Origin: Undibacterium sp. Jales W-56
Lineage (GTDB): Bacteria > Pseudomonadota > Gammaproteobacteria > Burkholderiales > Burkholderiaceae_D
Assembly: GCF_025548535.1 (NCBI RefSeq)
Contig: NZ_JAJLQW010000001.1
Coordinates: 1,054,001 to 1,118,000, forward strand
Direction of reading: 5' to 3'
Length of the DNA stretch: 64,000 nucleotides
Position numbers and translations under genes: made by a program. The notes under the pieces are model-generated. The model was not told where the DNA came from and did not search any database. It worked only from the letters and a program-made list of their open reading frames with translations. Numbering within the stretch: position 1 is the stretch's first letter; every line of letters begins with the position of its first letter. Of this stretch, positions 47,765-58,463 are shown one piece after another.

Positions 47765-49018
47765 ATGACTGAGTCCGCAGAGAAAAAATCTTCAGGTCCC
47801 TTGGCAGGCATCAAAGTATTGGAATTGGGTACGCTGATTGCCGGTCCGTTCTGCGCGCGTATGCTGGCGGAATTCGGTGCGGAAGTGATCAAGATAGAGT
47901 CGCCCGACGGCGGTGATCCGCTACGTCAATGGCGCGTCCTGAAAGACGGTACTTCATTATGGTGGAGCGTTCAGGCGCGTAACAAGAAAAGTCTTACGCT
48001 CAATCTGAAGCAAGCGCAGGCGCAGGCGATCGCGCGGCGTCTGGCGCTCGATGCGGACATTATTATCGAAAACTACCGGCCCGGCGTGCTGGAAAAGTGG
48101 CAGCTTGGTTACGACAGCCTGAAAGCAATTAATCCGGCGACCATCATGGTGCGTTTGTCGGGATACGGTCAGACTGGGCCGATGAGGGATTTGCCGGGTT
48201 TTGGCGCGATTGGCGAATCCATGGGCGGCTTGCGTTATGTCTCCGGTCATCCGGATCGCCCGCCTGTGCGCGTCGGTATCTCGATAGGGGATTCGGTCGC
48301 TGCTTTACACGGCGTGATTGGCGGCATGATGGCCTTGCGTCATCGCGATGCAACCGGTGGCCGCTGGAATGGCAAGCAAGGTGCCGATTGCGTTGCAGGG
48401 CAGGGGCAGATGGTCGATGTGGCCTTGTATGAATCCGTCTTCAATCTGATGGAATCACTGGTGCCGGAATTTGATCATGCCGGTGTGGTGCGCGAACGCA
48501 CAGGCGGTGCTCTGCCGGGGATCGTACCCTCGAATACTTACACGACAGGCGATGGCGAGAATATCGTCATTGCAGGCAACGGCGATGCGATTTTCAAGCG
48601 CTTGATGACAGCGATTGAGCGGGACGATATGGCAAATGATCCTGGCCTGGCCCGCAATGATGGCCGGGTACCCCGTACTGCGGAAATCGATGCAGCAATC
48701 AGTGCATGGTGTCAGCGACAAACGATAGACGGCGCTCTCACTATGTTGCAAAAAGCCGATGTGCCGGTAGGGAAAATTTATTCTGTCCGCGACATGATGG
48801 GCGACCCGCAGTTTCTGGCGCGGAATATGTTTGAGCAACATGCATTTGCCGACGGCACGCCGGTGAAATTGCCGGCAATCTCGCCGAAGATGTCCGAGAC
48901 GCCTGGGCAAACCAATTGGCTGGGGCCGACGCTGGGCCAGCATAATCGGGAGCTATTGCGGCAGCTTGGTTATACAGAGTCCGAGATAGATCAGTTAGAA
49001 CACGACAAGATTATTTAA
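47765..49018 (+). CDS. CaiB/BaiF-family CoA-transferase
   Basis: 417 residues of class III CoA-transferase. LAGIKVLELGTLIAGPFCARMLAEFGAEVIKIESPDGGDPLRQWR, NKKSLTLNLKQAQAQAIARRLALDADIIIENYRPGVLEKWQLGYD (the catalytic Asp follows in the family) and VALYESVFNLMESL are typical. It transfers CoA between organic acids, but the substrate pair is not evident; homologues act on succinate, oxalate, formate or carnitine. It is joined to recR by a 4-nt gap, which says more about transcription than about function. Confidence 0.9.
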   Translation: MTESAEKKSSGPLAGIKVLELGTLIAGPFCARMLAEFGAEVIKIESPDGGDPLRQWRVLKDGTSLWWSVQARNKKSLTLNLKQAQAQAIARRLALDADIIIENYRPGVLEKWQLGYDSLKAINPATIMVRLSGYGQTGPMRDLPGFGAIGESMGGLRYVSGHPDRPPVRVGISIGDSVAALHGVIGGMMALRHRDATGGRWNGKQGADCVAGQGQMVDVALYESVFNLMESLVPEFDHAGVVRERTGGALPGIVPSNTYTTGDGENIVIAGNGDAIFKRLMTAIERDDMANDPGLARNDGRVPRTAEIDAAISAWCQRQTIDGALTMLQKADVPVGKIYSVRDMMGDPQFLARNMFEQHAFADGTPVKLPAISPKMSETPGQTNWLGPTLGQHNRELLRQLGYTESEIDQLEHDKII

Positions 49019-49111
49019 TAGGACTTACGCAACAACCAAAGCCACTCACCACCGAGACACGGAGAAAAGCAAGATGAACTGCTTCCATGCATGTGGATAT
49101 CAAAACGAATC

Positions 49112-49169
49112 CGCAAGCCGGGTGCGGCTGTTGGCGCGAAATGCCTCTGAAAGCCGCATCCAGCTTGCG
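49112..49169. repeat. 58-nt palindromic repeat, copy 3
   Basis: Outer stem CGCAAGC pairs with GCTTGCG; inner TGCGGCT pairs with AGCCGCA. It has the same length as the other two copies, and its outer-stem differences from them are compensated on the other arm. It lies in the gap after the CoA-transferase gene. Confidence 0.8.
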
Positions 49170-49240
49170 GGTTCAATGTAAACAGTCGCAAGCAGCTTGC
49201 CGTCTTGCATAAACCCTACTTAACAAAGCAAAGGCATAGG

Positions 49241-49390
49241 ATGAATCGTCAATTTTTTAAACAATTTGCTATCGCGTTAGTGCTGTTTTTACTGGGCTAC
49301 TTTACTTTCAATAGTAAATTGTTTGCGCAGGATTTGATCAGTCAATCGGCGGGGACAGAGATCGTCTTGCTTGCCGATATAAGAAGCTAA
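49241..49390 (+). CDS. Small exported or membrane peptide
   Basis: 49 residues, MNRQFFKQFAIALVLFLLGYFTFNSKLFAQDLISQ..., ending ADIRS. A basic N-terminus, a 15-residue hydrophobic core and an FAQ-D junction look like a signal peptide with a short mature part. AAAGG and TAGG lie upstream of the ATG at 49241. I do not recognise it. It could be a real small protein or a remnant of a longer secreted one. It is convergent with marC. Confidence 0.45.
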   Translation: MNRQFFKQFAIALVLFLLGYFTFNSKLFAQDLISQSAGTEIVLLADIRS

Positions 49391-49396
49391 TCCCGA

Positions 49397-49999
49397 TCAG
49401 GATAGGGTTTTCAGATAATCCCGAATGCCTGCGAGCAGCATCTCTACCGATGCGGCAGTCAGGATCAATCCCATCAGGCGCTCAAACGCAGTCATCACGC
49501 GTTTGCCCAGTACCCGCTGCATGCGTTCGGCGCTTAATAACACCACCAGCCATACCACCGCGACTGACGTCAGTGCGGCCACATGCACCGCTATATCTAA
49601 TTTGCTGCTCGATGAAAACAAGAGTACGGTAGCCAAGGCCGAGGGACCTGCCAGTGCAGGAATGGCGAGCGGTACGATGAAAGGCTCGTGATCCTCTTCG
49701 ACATCTCCAAAAATTCCCCCTTCTTGCGGGAACACCATACGCAACGCGATCAAGAATAAAATCACACCGCCGCCGATGCGCAGCGAGGCATCCGACAATT
49801 GCATCGCCGTCAAAAAATGCCTGCCAAAAAACATAAACAGCAGCAATAACGCAAAAGCAATCGCACATTCACGTACCACGACACGCCAGCGTCGCTCAGG
49901 CGAAACATGGGAAAGTGCGCTGACAAAAATCGGAACATTGCCAAAAGGATCGGTGACCAGGGTCAGCAGGATGAAGGATTGAATGAAATCTTGCGTCAT
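49397..49999 (-). CDS. MarC-family integral membrane protein
   Basis: 200 residues with six hydrophobic helices: MTQDFIQSFILLTLVTDPFGNVPIFVSAL (family DPFGNxPIF motif), LRIGGGVILFLIALRMVF and PFIVPLAIPALAGPSALATVLLF. MarC/UPF0056 proteins are inner-membrane proteins of unsettled function; the link to multiple antibiotic resistance has not held up. The start is the ATG at 49999; an open frame upstream to 50119 does not look coding. Confidence 0.88.
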   Translation of the reverse strand: MTQDFIQSFILLTLVTDPFGNVPIFVSALSHVSPERRWRVVVRECAIAFALLLLFMFFGRHFLTAMQLSDASLRIGGGVILFLIALRMVFPQEGGIFGDVEEDHEPFIVPLAIPALAGPSALATVLLFSSSSKLDIAVHVAALTSVAVVWLVVLLSAERMQRVLGKRVMTAFERLMGLILTAASVEMLLAGIRDYLKTLS

Positions 50000-50152
50000 A
50001 TTTTTGTTCGCTTTGATGTCGTTGATGTGTCCGTAAAGCATCGTATGTGAATTGCCAAAGCCATTCAAGCGAATTGTAGAAATCGCGTTACTATTGCGGT
50101 AATCGGCCGCTTCCGGCACGCCCGCATTATTTTGAAACAGGTTATAGCTGAA

Positions 50153-50344
50153 ATGACGACTGAAAAAAAAGAACGCCCTGATACGCCATGCGTCGCGGTG
50201 TGTTCAACCACCTTCGATGATGTTTGCAGAGGCTGCGGCAGGACGGTGGCTGAAGTGGCTGAATGGGTGTTTATGACGCAGCAGCAGAAAGAGCTCGTGT
50301 GGCAGAGGATTTTGTCCGAGGGCTATCCGCGCCGGAATACCTGA
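50153..50344 (+). CDS. DUF1289 protein
   Basis: 63 residues. PDTPCVAVCSTTFDDVCRGCGRTVAEVAEWVFMTQQQKELVWQRI shows the DUF1289 pattern: four Cys (C-x3-C ... C-x2-C) and a central CRGCGRT followed by an EVAEW helix. Likely a small zinc- or iron-binding protein. It ends 55 nt before the orphan IorB-like gene on the same strand. The start at ATG 50153 is preferred to a TTG at 50132. Confidence 0.85.
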   Translation: MTTEKKERPDTPCVAVCSTTFDDVCRGCGRTVAEVAEWVFMTQQQKELVWQRILSEGYPRRNT

Positions 50345-50399
50345 CCGGCTAAGCAGGCCATACGAATCAATAAAAAATCACAATCACGGAGACATCGCT

Positions 50400-52688
50400 A
50401 TGGCAGAAGCACAAGCAGAGGCAAAAGCGGAACCAAAAAAGAAATCGCGTCGGCGTTTTATTTTAGGGGGGCTCGGCGTTGCGGGCGCGCTGGTTGTCGG
50501 CTGGGGATTTACGCCGCCGCGTCAACGGCTGCGCAGCACTCACGCTTTGCCTGTGGTCAACGATGAAGTCAGTTTGAACGGCTGGATCAAGATTGCCAGG
50601 GATGGCAGTGTCACTGTTGCCATGCACAAGAGCGAGATGGGGCAGGGAATTCATACGGCTTTGCAAATGCTGATCGCCGAGGAGCTTGATGTGCCACTGC
50701 ATATGGTCAAGCCCATGCATGCGCCTATTGACAAAATTTATGGCAACGTTGCCATGCTTGCCGATGGCTTGCCATTTCATCCCGACGATACTGGAAGCAT
50801 AAAAAATGGCGCTCGCTGGATGACGGCGAAATTTGCTCGCGAGTTGGGTCTTCAGGTCACTGGCGGGTCGTCCAGCGTCAAAGACTCCTGGGTGCCCATG
50901 CGCGAGGCGGGTGCTACCGCCCGGGCGATGTTGCTTGCAGCGGCCGCGCAGGATTGGGGCGTACCTGCCGACCAATGTAAAACGCGTGATGGTAAAGTCA
51001 TCCATGCTTCGGGCAAAAGTGCCGGTTATGGTGAGTTGGCTGCCAAGGCGGCCAATGCGACGCCGGGTGAAATACGTTTAAAAGAACCCAAAGAATTTAC
51101 CGTCATCGGCACGCCGCAATCGCGTACCGATTCTGCAGCGAAGGTCAATGGCAGCGCTATCTTCGGCATTGATGTACGTCCTCCCGGCCTGTTGTATGCG
51201 GCAATTAAAATGAGCCCGACCATCGGTGGCAGCGTCAAAAAAATCAATACGGATGCAATCAAGCCCCTGGGCGATGCGGTTCAAATCATCGATTTGCAAA
51301 ACGCCAATCCTGCCAATCCGGTCGCCGGCGTCGTCGTGGTTGGAAAAAACTACTGGAGCGCAAAAAAAGCCTTGCTTGCCCTGCCGATAGAATGGAATGC
51401 CGGGGTTAACACGAGTTTGTCCTCCGCCGATATTTTCAAAGAATTAGGAAATAAACTCGATAGCGAATCTGGTTTTACCTATCATCAGCAAGGCGATCTG
51501 AGTTCCCTGTCTTCTGCTGCGAAAACCATCAAAGCGGAGTATCGTGCGCCGTTTTTAGCGCATGCCACGATGGAGCCGATCAATTGCACCGCGCAATTTA
51601 AAGACGGCAAGCTTGATCTCTGGGTTTCAACGCAAGTTCCGAGTATTGCGGTCGATGTGGCTGCCAAAATCGCCAATATCTCGTCGGATAAGGTAGCCCT
51701 GCATATGACATACCTCGGCGGCGGCTTCGGCCGTCGGCTGGAGGTGGATATGGTGGTGCAGGCGGTGACGGTGGCGCTGCAAACCAAGGGCTTGCCGGTC
51801 CAGTTAATCTGGACCAGGGAAGAAGATATGACGCATGACATGTATCGTCCTGCTGCTCTGGCTCGTTTTAACGCCACAGTGGATGTGAATGGCGTGGTGA
51901 CTGCTTATGATAATAAGTCAGCGTCAGGTTCGGTCACGCAGCAAGTGTTGCAGCGTACGTTTGGCCTGCCCGGCGCGGGTCCGGATAAGACCACGGCGGA
52001 GGGCGAGTTCGATATGCCTTACGAATTCCCCAATCAAAAAATCGCGCATGTGATCGTTCCTACGGTGGTGCCATTGGGATATTGGCGCTCTGTCGGACAT
52101 TCCCATAATGCCTTCTTCAAAGAGAGTTTTATCGATGAATTGGCGCATGCCGCGGGAAAGAGTCCGCTTGATTTCCGGCGTGCTTTATTAGGCCGGCATC
52201 CGCGCTATCTGAGGGTGCTGGACGCTGCTGCGAACAAGGCAGGACCGGTACCGGAAGGGCGTGCGCATGGCCTGGCCTTGCATCAGTCGTTCGGCTCGAT
52301 TGTGGCGCAGGTTGCTGAAGTATCGATCAAAGACCAGCAGATTCAAGTGCATAAAGTGACTTGTGCGGTTGATTGCGGTATTGCGGTCAATCCCAATATC
52401 ATCATGCAGCAAATCGAATCGGCAATTATCTTTGGCCTGAGCGCGGCATTGTATGGCGAGGTCACGATTAAAGCCGGTCAGGTTGAACAGAGCAACTTCC
52501 ATGATTATCCCGTGCTCAGAATGAATGAAGCGCCGGAAATTCAAACCGTCATTATTGCCAGTGCAGAACCGCCGGAAGGAATCGGCGAACCAGGCACCCC
52601 GCCCATCGCACCAGCGGTTGCGAATGCGGTGTTTTTACTCACGGGACAACGTCTCAGAAGCCTGCCCCTGCGGCTAGAAAATAGTTAA
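50400..52688 (+). CDS. Orphan IorB-like molybdopterin-binding oxidoreductase
   Basis: 762 residues of the xanthine oxidase family, a paralogue of the gene at 24362. A long Ala/Glu/Lys N-terminus leads to a twin-arginine signal (KSRRRFILGGLGVAGALVVGWGF). Then SLNGWIKIARDGSVTVAMHKSEMGQGIHTALQMLIAEEL, APFLAHATMEPINCTAQF, YLGGGFGRRLEVDM, LGYWRSVGHSHNAFFKESFIDE and EGIGEPGTPPIAPAVANAVF (catalytic Glu region). An insert of about 35 residues (KIYGNVAMLADGLPFHPDD...) sets it apart. No 2Fe-2S subunit gene adjoins it, so it must borrow one or take electrons elsewhere. GGAGA precedes the ATG. Confidence 0.9.
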   Translation: MAEAQAEAKAEPKKKSRRRFILGGLGVAGALVVGWGFTPPRQRLRSTHALPVVNDEVSLNGWIKIARDGSVTVAMHKSEMGQGIHTALQMLIAEELDVPLHMVKPMHAPIDKIYGNVAMLADGLPFHPDDTGSIKNGARWMTAKFARELGLQVTGGSSSVKDSWVPMREAGATARAMLLAAAAQDWGVPADQCKTRDGKVIHASGKSAGYGELAAKAANATPGEIRLKEPKEFTVIGTPQSRTDSAAKVNGSAIFGIDVRPPGLLYAAIKMSPTIGGSVKKINTDAIKPLGDAVQIIDLQNANPANPVAGVVVVGKNYWSAKKALLALPIEWNAGVNTSLSSADIFKELGNKLDSESGFTYHQQGDLSSLSSAAKTIKAEYRAPFLAHATMEPINCTAQFKDGKLDLWVSTQVPSIAVDVAAKIANISSDKVALHMTYLGGGFGRRLEVDMVVQAVTVALQTKGLPVQLIWTREEDMTHDMYRPAALARFNATVDVNGVVTAYDNKSASGSVTQQVLQRTFGLPGAGPDKTTAEGEFDMPYEFPNQKIAHVIVPTVVPLGYWRSVGHSHNAFFKESFIDELAHAAGKSPLDFRRALLGRHPRYLRVLDAAANKAGPVPEGRAHGLALHQSFGSIVAQVAEVSIKDQQIQVHKVTCAVDCGIAVNPNIIMQQIESAIIFGLSAALYGEVTIKAGQVEQSNFHDYPVLRMNEAPEIQTVIIASAEPPEGIGEPGTPPIAPAVANAVFLLTGQRLRSLPLRLENS

Positions 52689-55034
<2,346 letters not shown>

Positions 55035-55066
55035 TCGCATATATTCACTTCTTTAACAGGTAAGTC

Positions 55067-55096
55067 ATCCCGCTCTGCATGAGCGGGATTTTTTTT
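55067..55096 (+). terminator. Terminator of the M4 protease gene
   Basis: A 9-bp perfect stem (ATCCCGCTC, 55067-55075, with GAGCGGGAT, 55081-55089), loop TGCAT, then eight T. It separates the protease gene from the gsp operon. Confidence 0.92.
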
Positions 55097-55236
55097 GAGT
55101 GGCATTGAGTATCGCTTGCGTTGTGATCCGATCTGATTACCGAAATTTTTTGGTTATAGCTTTTGAAATTGCTAGCTAACTTCTGTGAACAGATTTGCTG
55201 CATAATGTATTCGGTGACATTTTCGTGGGATAGCTT

Positions 55237-55285
55237 ATTGATGTGAGTGTGTCCTCTGCTCATCGGATAATTGAGTCACATCAAT
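55237..55285. promoter_or_regulatory. Widely spaced inverted repeat upstream of gspG
   Basis: ATTGATGTGA (55237-55246) and TCACATCAAT (55276-55285) are perfect 10-bp inverted arms 29 nt apart. A TATAAT (55317-55322) lies 31 nt further on, shortly before gspG. This looks like an operator for the secretion operon. The half sites resemble CRP/FNR-type halves (TGTGA, TTGAT), but the spacing is far too wide for one such dimer. Confidence 0.45.
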
Positions 55286-55335
55286 TTTTAGACATGTTTT
55301 GCTGAGTTTACGATCTTTATAATTTATTTCTCTCT

Positions 55336-55815
55336 ATGAACCACTATTCTGATATCCAAAGTAATTTAAATCGCCAACCGACCCGATTCCGAAAGTTAGT
55401 CAACAGTGGATTTACCTTGATTGAGATCATGGTGGTTGTGGTGATCATGGGGATTTTGGCTGCATTGGTTGTGCCGAAATTGATGGGGCGCACGGACGAC
55501 GCCCGCATCGCTGCTGCAAAACAAGATATTTCCACCTTGATGCAGGCACTGAAACTCTATCGCCTGGACAATCAGCGTTATCCAACGACGGAGCAAGGCT
55601 TGCAAGCCTTGATCGTCAAGCCGACTAGCGGACCGGCAGCAAATGGCTGGAAAACCGGTGGCTACATCGATAAATTACCAAAAGACCCATGGGGTAATCC
55701 TTATCAATACCTGTCACCTGGCATCAAAGGAGAGGTCGATATCTTCTCATTGGGGGCAGATGGTCAGCTCGGTGGCACTGGTAACGATGCCGACATCGGT
55801 TCCTGGGATCAATAA
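55336..55815 (+). CDS. gspG: Type II secretion major pseudopilin GspG
   Basis: 159 residues; the main subunit of the T2SS pseudopilus. The prepilin peptidase site and hydrophobic helix are NSGFTLIEIMVVVVIMGILAALVVPKLMGRTDDARIAAAKQDI, with E5 of the mature chain present. The calcium-binding C-terminal part has YPTTEQGLQALIVKPTSGP, DPWGNPYQYLSPG and FSLGADGQLGGTGNDADIGSW. It is the first gene of the gsp operon. The leader before the cleavage site is unusually long (about 24 residues); no closer start with a better site is evident. Confidence 0.96.
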   Translation: MNHYSDIQSNLNRQPTRFRKLVNSGFTLIEIMVVVVIMGILAALVVPKLMGRTDDARIAAAKQDISTLMQALKLYRLDNQRYPTTEQGLQALIVKPTSGPAANGWKTGGYIDKLPKDPWGNPYQYLSPGIKGEVDIFSLGADGQLGGTGNDADIGSWDQ

Positions 55816-55823
55816 GGATCGTA

Positions 55824-56309
55824 GTGCAAGCTTCTCCAGGTTTTACTTCGCGCAATGACGCAGGCTTTACGCTGCTTGAGTTGTTGGTGGTATTGGTCAT
55901 CGCAGGCATCATGCTGGGCGCGGTGTCGTTCAACGCCATGCAAAGTAGCCGGCAGCGACTGCAAACCGACGCGCAAAGAATTGCGGTATTGCTCCAGTTG
56001 GCGCGCGAAGAGGCGATCGTGCGCAACAGACCGATCGCTTTTGAAGCCGATCAAAATCTATATCACTTCCTGGTTCGTAATGAATTAAGCTGGGAACCGC
56101 TACGCGATGTAGATATGTTGCGTGAACGCGAATTTGTCATGAACCCGGTGCAACTCACCATCAGTCCTGCGGCGAATATTGATAATGCGGGTTTGCGCAT
56201 TATTTTTGGCCGGGAGCCAGTCGATAAACCCTTCGTCTTAAGTATGAGTGTCGGTGAAGATCAGGTATTCATACGGGCAGATGGCATCGGCCATTTTCTG
56301 GTGGAGTGA
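55824..56309 (+). CDS. gspH: Type II secretion minor pseudopilin GspH
   Basis: 161 residues from a GTG with AAGGA upstream. The prepilin-type N-terminus is NDAGFTLLELLVVLVIAGIMLGAV, and the soluble part ends FVLSMSVGEDQVFIRADGIGHFLVE. GspH joins the pseudopilus and is thought to contact the growing tip or shaft. It lies 8 nt after gspG. Confidence 0.9.
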   Translation: MQASPGFTSRNDAGFTLLELLVVLVIAGIMLGAVSFNAMQSSRQRLQTDAQRIAVLLQLAREEAIVRNRPIAFEADQNLYHFLVRNELSWEPLRDVDMLREREFVMNPVQLTISPAANIDNAGLRIIFGREPVDKPFVLSMSVGEDQVFIRADGIGHFLVE

Positions 56310-56310
56310 T

Positions 56311-56712
56311 ATGAGACGCCACTATTCCGTGAAAGCAACGCACTTTAACCCATCCTCTGGATTCACTTTGCTGGAGGTGCTGGTTGCGCTGGTCATTGTC
56401 GGCACCGCGCTTGGCGCCAGCTTGCGGGCAATCGGCAGTTTGACCCAGAACAGTAATGATTTACGTGCATCGATGATGGCGAGCTGGTCCGCTGAAAACC
56501 GTTTGGCGCAAATCCGGCTTAGTAGTGAATGGCCGGCTTTGGGCGAACGTTCTTTCCCCTGTCCGCAAGGCGAATTGAATCTGGTTTGCGAAGAGCATGT
56601 GCTAAGCACACCTAACCCCTTGTTTCGCCGAGTAGAGGTATATGTTTTTGATGCCGCCCATGCGGAACGCCGTATTGTCAAGTTGACGCAAGTGGTGCCC
56701 AATGCGCTCTGA
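56311..56712 (+). CDS. gspI: Type II secretion minor pseudopilin GspI
   Basis: 133 residues, MRRHYSVKATHFNPSSGFTLLEVLVALVIVGTALGASLRAIGSLTQN. Part of the GspI-J-K tip complex that starts pseudopilus assembly. The family's Cys pair is present (FPCPQGELNLVC). The start is the ATG at 56311 with GGAG in the end of gspH, 1 nt after its stop. It overlaps gspJ by 11 nt. Confidence 0.92.
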   Translation: MRRHYSVKATHFNPSSGFTLLEVLVALVIVGTALGASLRAIGSLTQNSNDLRASMMASWSAENRLAQIRLSSEWPALGERSFPCPQGELNLVCEEHVLSTPNPLFRRVEVYVFDAAHAERRIVKLTQVVPNAL

Positions 56713-57355
56713 AAAAAAACAATCGGGCTTCACATTAATAGAATTATTGGTCGCCATCACCATTTTGGCGATCGTCGCGGTACTTGGCTGGCGCGGACTC
56801 GATAGCATCGTCAGGGCGCGAATTGGATTGACCAATGAACTCGAGCAATCGCGCGGTACGCAAATCAGTTTTGCCCAACTTGAAAATGATTGCGCGCATC
56901 TGGCCGGAGTCGATCTGTTGGCGACACATGAGAGCCTCCGTGCATCCCAGCAAAGTTTGTTTTTGATCCGCACCGTATTTGACGATAATCAGCCTTTGCG
57001 TTTGCAGGTAGTCGCTTATCGCTTGCTTGATGGTGTCCTGACGCGACGTGAATCGAGTGCGACCCGGGATTTAAAACAGCTGGATGCCGATTGGCAAAGT
57101 GCCTTGAATGAAACGGATGCCATGCCCGTTGTGGTACTGCAAAATGAGGTCGCATCGATTGCGATGCGCACCTGGAATAAAGATGAAAATGGCTGGCGGG
57201 TTGCCGGGACCGATATTGACAGCTCTCGCAATACCGCAGGCACGACTGGCGGCGCGGGCAAACCGATACCGCTCAAAAGCGGTCTGGAAATGTCTCTGCA
57301 ATTGCGCGGCAGGGAGCATGCGATGTTGAAGGTATTTTTATTGGGGGCTGCGTGA
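56702..57355 (+). CDS. gspJ: Type II secretion minor pseudopilin GspJ
   Basis: 217 residues; prepilin motif KKQSGFTLIELLVAITILAIVAVLGWRGLDSIVRARIGLTNELEQSRGTQISFAQLENDCAHLAGV. Member of the tip complex with GspI and GspK. It overlaps gspI by 11 nt and gspK by 4 nt, which implies coupled translation. Confidence 0.93.
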   Translation: MRSEKKQSGFTLIELLVAITILAIVAVLGWRGLDSIVRARIGLTNELEQSRGTQISFAQLENDCAHLAGVDLLATHESLRASQQSLFLIRTVFDDNQPLRLQVVAYRLLDGVLTRRESSATRDLKQLDADWQSALNETDAMPVVVLQNEVASIAMRTWNKDENGWRVAGTDIDSSRNTAGTTGGAGKPIPLKSGLEMSLQLRGREHAMLKVFLLGAA

Positions 57356-58389
57356 GAAACAGTCGCCAAAAACAAGCCGGTGTGGCGGTGGTAACTGCCT
57401 TATTGTTGACTACACTGGCCATTACGATAGTCGCCAGCCTGTTCTGGCAACAGCAGGTACAAGTCCGTTCTATCGAAAACCAACGGCTTCAATTGCAAAA
57501 AAAATGGGTGCTGCGTGGCGCGCTTGACTGGGCGCGCCTGATTTTGCGGGAAGATGGGCGTGGCCGTAAAGTAGATCACCTGAAAGAGGCATGGGCCACC
57601 AATCTGGCAGAAACCCGGCTCGATGAATATGTGGAAAATGGTCGCGCCGATACCGAGGCTAGCGAGGCGACCTTGTCTGGCCAGATCAGCGATGCGCAAG
57701 CACGATTTAATTTGAATAATCTGGCGACAGACGGCGTGGTCAATCCTAAGGCCGTGCTGGCGTTTCAGCGGTTGTTAAACAACATTCATTTGGAGAGTTC
57801 TTTAGCTTCCGCAACTGCCGATGTCATTGCAGCATCCCAGCCGAAAAAAAAATCGGTGGCAAATAACAATACGGGTAAGAGTCCGAATAATTCAGCAGAA
57901 GGCGGTGGCTCAAATCCAACAGTTACAACGAATACCGCAAGTAATGCCAATCAGACATCGACAGACATCGTTCCTGAAGTACAATTCTTGCGCTTTACTC
58001 AGATCGATGATTTGTTATCGGTTACCGGATTTAATGCGGAGATCCTGGCAAAGCTAAGGGATTTTGTGGTTGTGTTGCCGCGCACCACCAAATTGAATGT
58101 CAATACAGCATCGGCAGAAGTGTTGGCGGCATGCATTTCATCGCTGTCGATGTCGGATGCGGCAGCGATTGTCGCCAGCCGGGATAGAGCTGAATTTCTA
58201 GATATATCTGATTTCAAGCAAAGATTTGCGGATAAACTTGCGAATCTTGCAGAGGGTGAGATTGCTGTATTTACCGAGTTTTTTATTGTCTCCGGCAAGA
58301 TCAGGTTAAGTAGGTCATTTTTAAACTTTAATTCCCTGATAGAGCGTAATGAAACTGTGACGAAAATTATTTGGATACGCGAATTGTAG
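57352..58389 (+). CDS. gspK: Type II secretion minor pseudopilin GspK
   Basis: 345 residues from a GTG. The N-terminal helix QAGVAVVTALLLTTLAITIVASLFWQQQ follows the GspK pattern, which lacks the Glu at mature position 5; GspK is the outermost tip subunit. The helical SAM-like domain (about 95-290) is interrupted by an Asn/Ser/Thr-rich low-complexity insert (about 160-205), and LNVNTASAEVLAACISSLSMSDAAAIVASRD is typical. Confidence 0.92.
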   Translation: MRNSRQKQAGVAVVTALLLTTLAITIVASLFWQQQVQVRSIENQRLQLQKKWVLRGALDWARLILREDGRGRKVDHLKEAWATNLAETRLDEYVENGRADTEASEATLSGQISDAQARFNLNNLATDGVVNPKAVLAFQRLLNNIHLESSLASATADVIAASQPKKKSVANNNTGKSPNNSAEGGGSNPTVTTNTASNANQTSTDIVPEVQFLRFTQIDDLLSVTGFNAEILAKLRDFVVVLPRTTKLNVNTASAEVLAACISSLSMSDAAAIVASRDRAEFLDISDFKQRFADKLANLAEGEIAVFTEFFIVSGKIRLSRSFLNFNSLIERNETVTKIIWIREL

Positions 58390-58463
58390 ATAAAGCGCTG
58401 GTAGTTTTAGCAGTTGGACCATCATGATGCGCGAGCTGAATTGCGCAGATAGAAAAATAGATT

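Noticed and set aside
55237-55285. CRP or FNR site upstream of gspG
   Set aside because: The half sites look similar, but 29 nt between arms is incompatible with a single CRP/FNR dimer; reported only as an inverted repeat.
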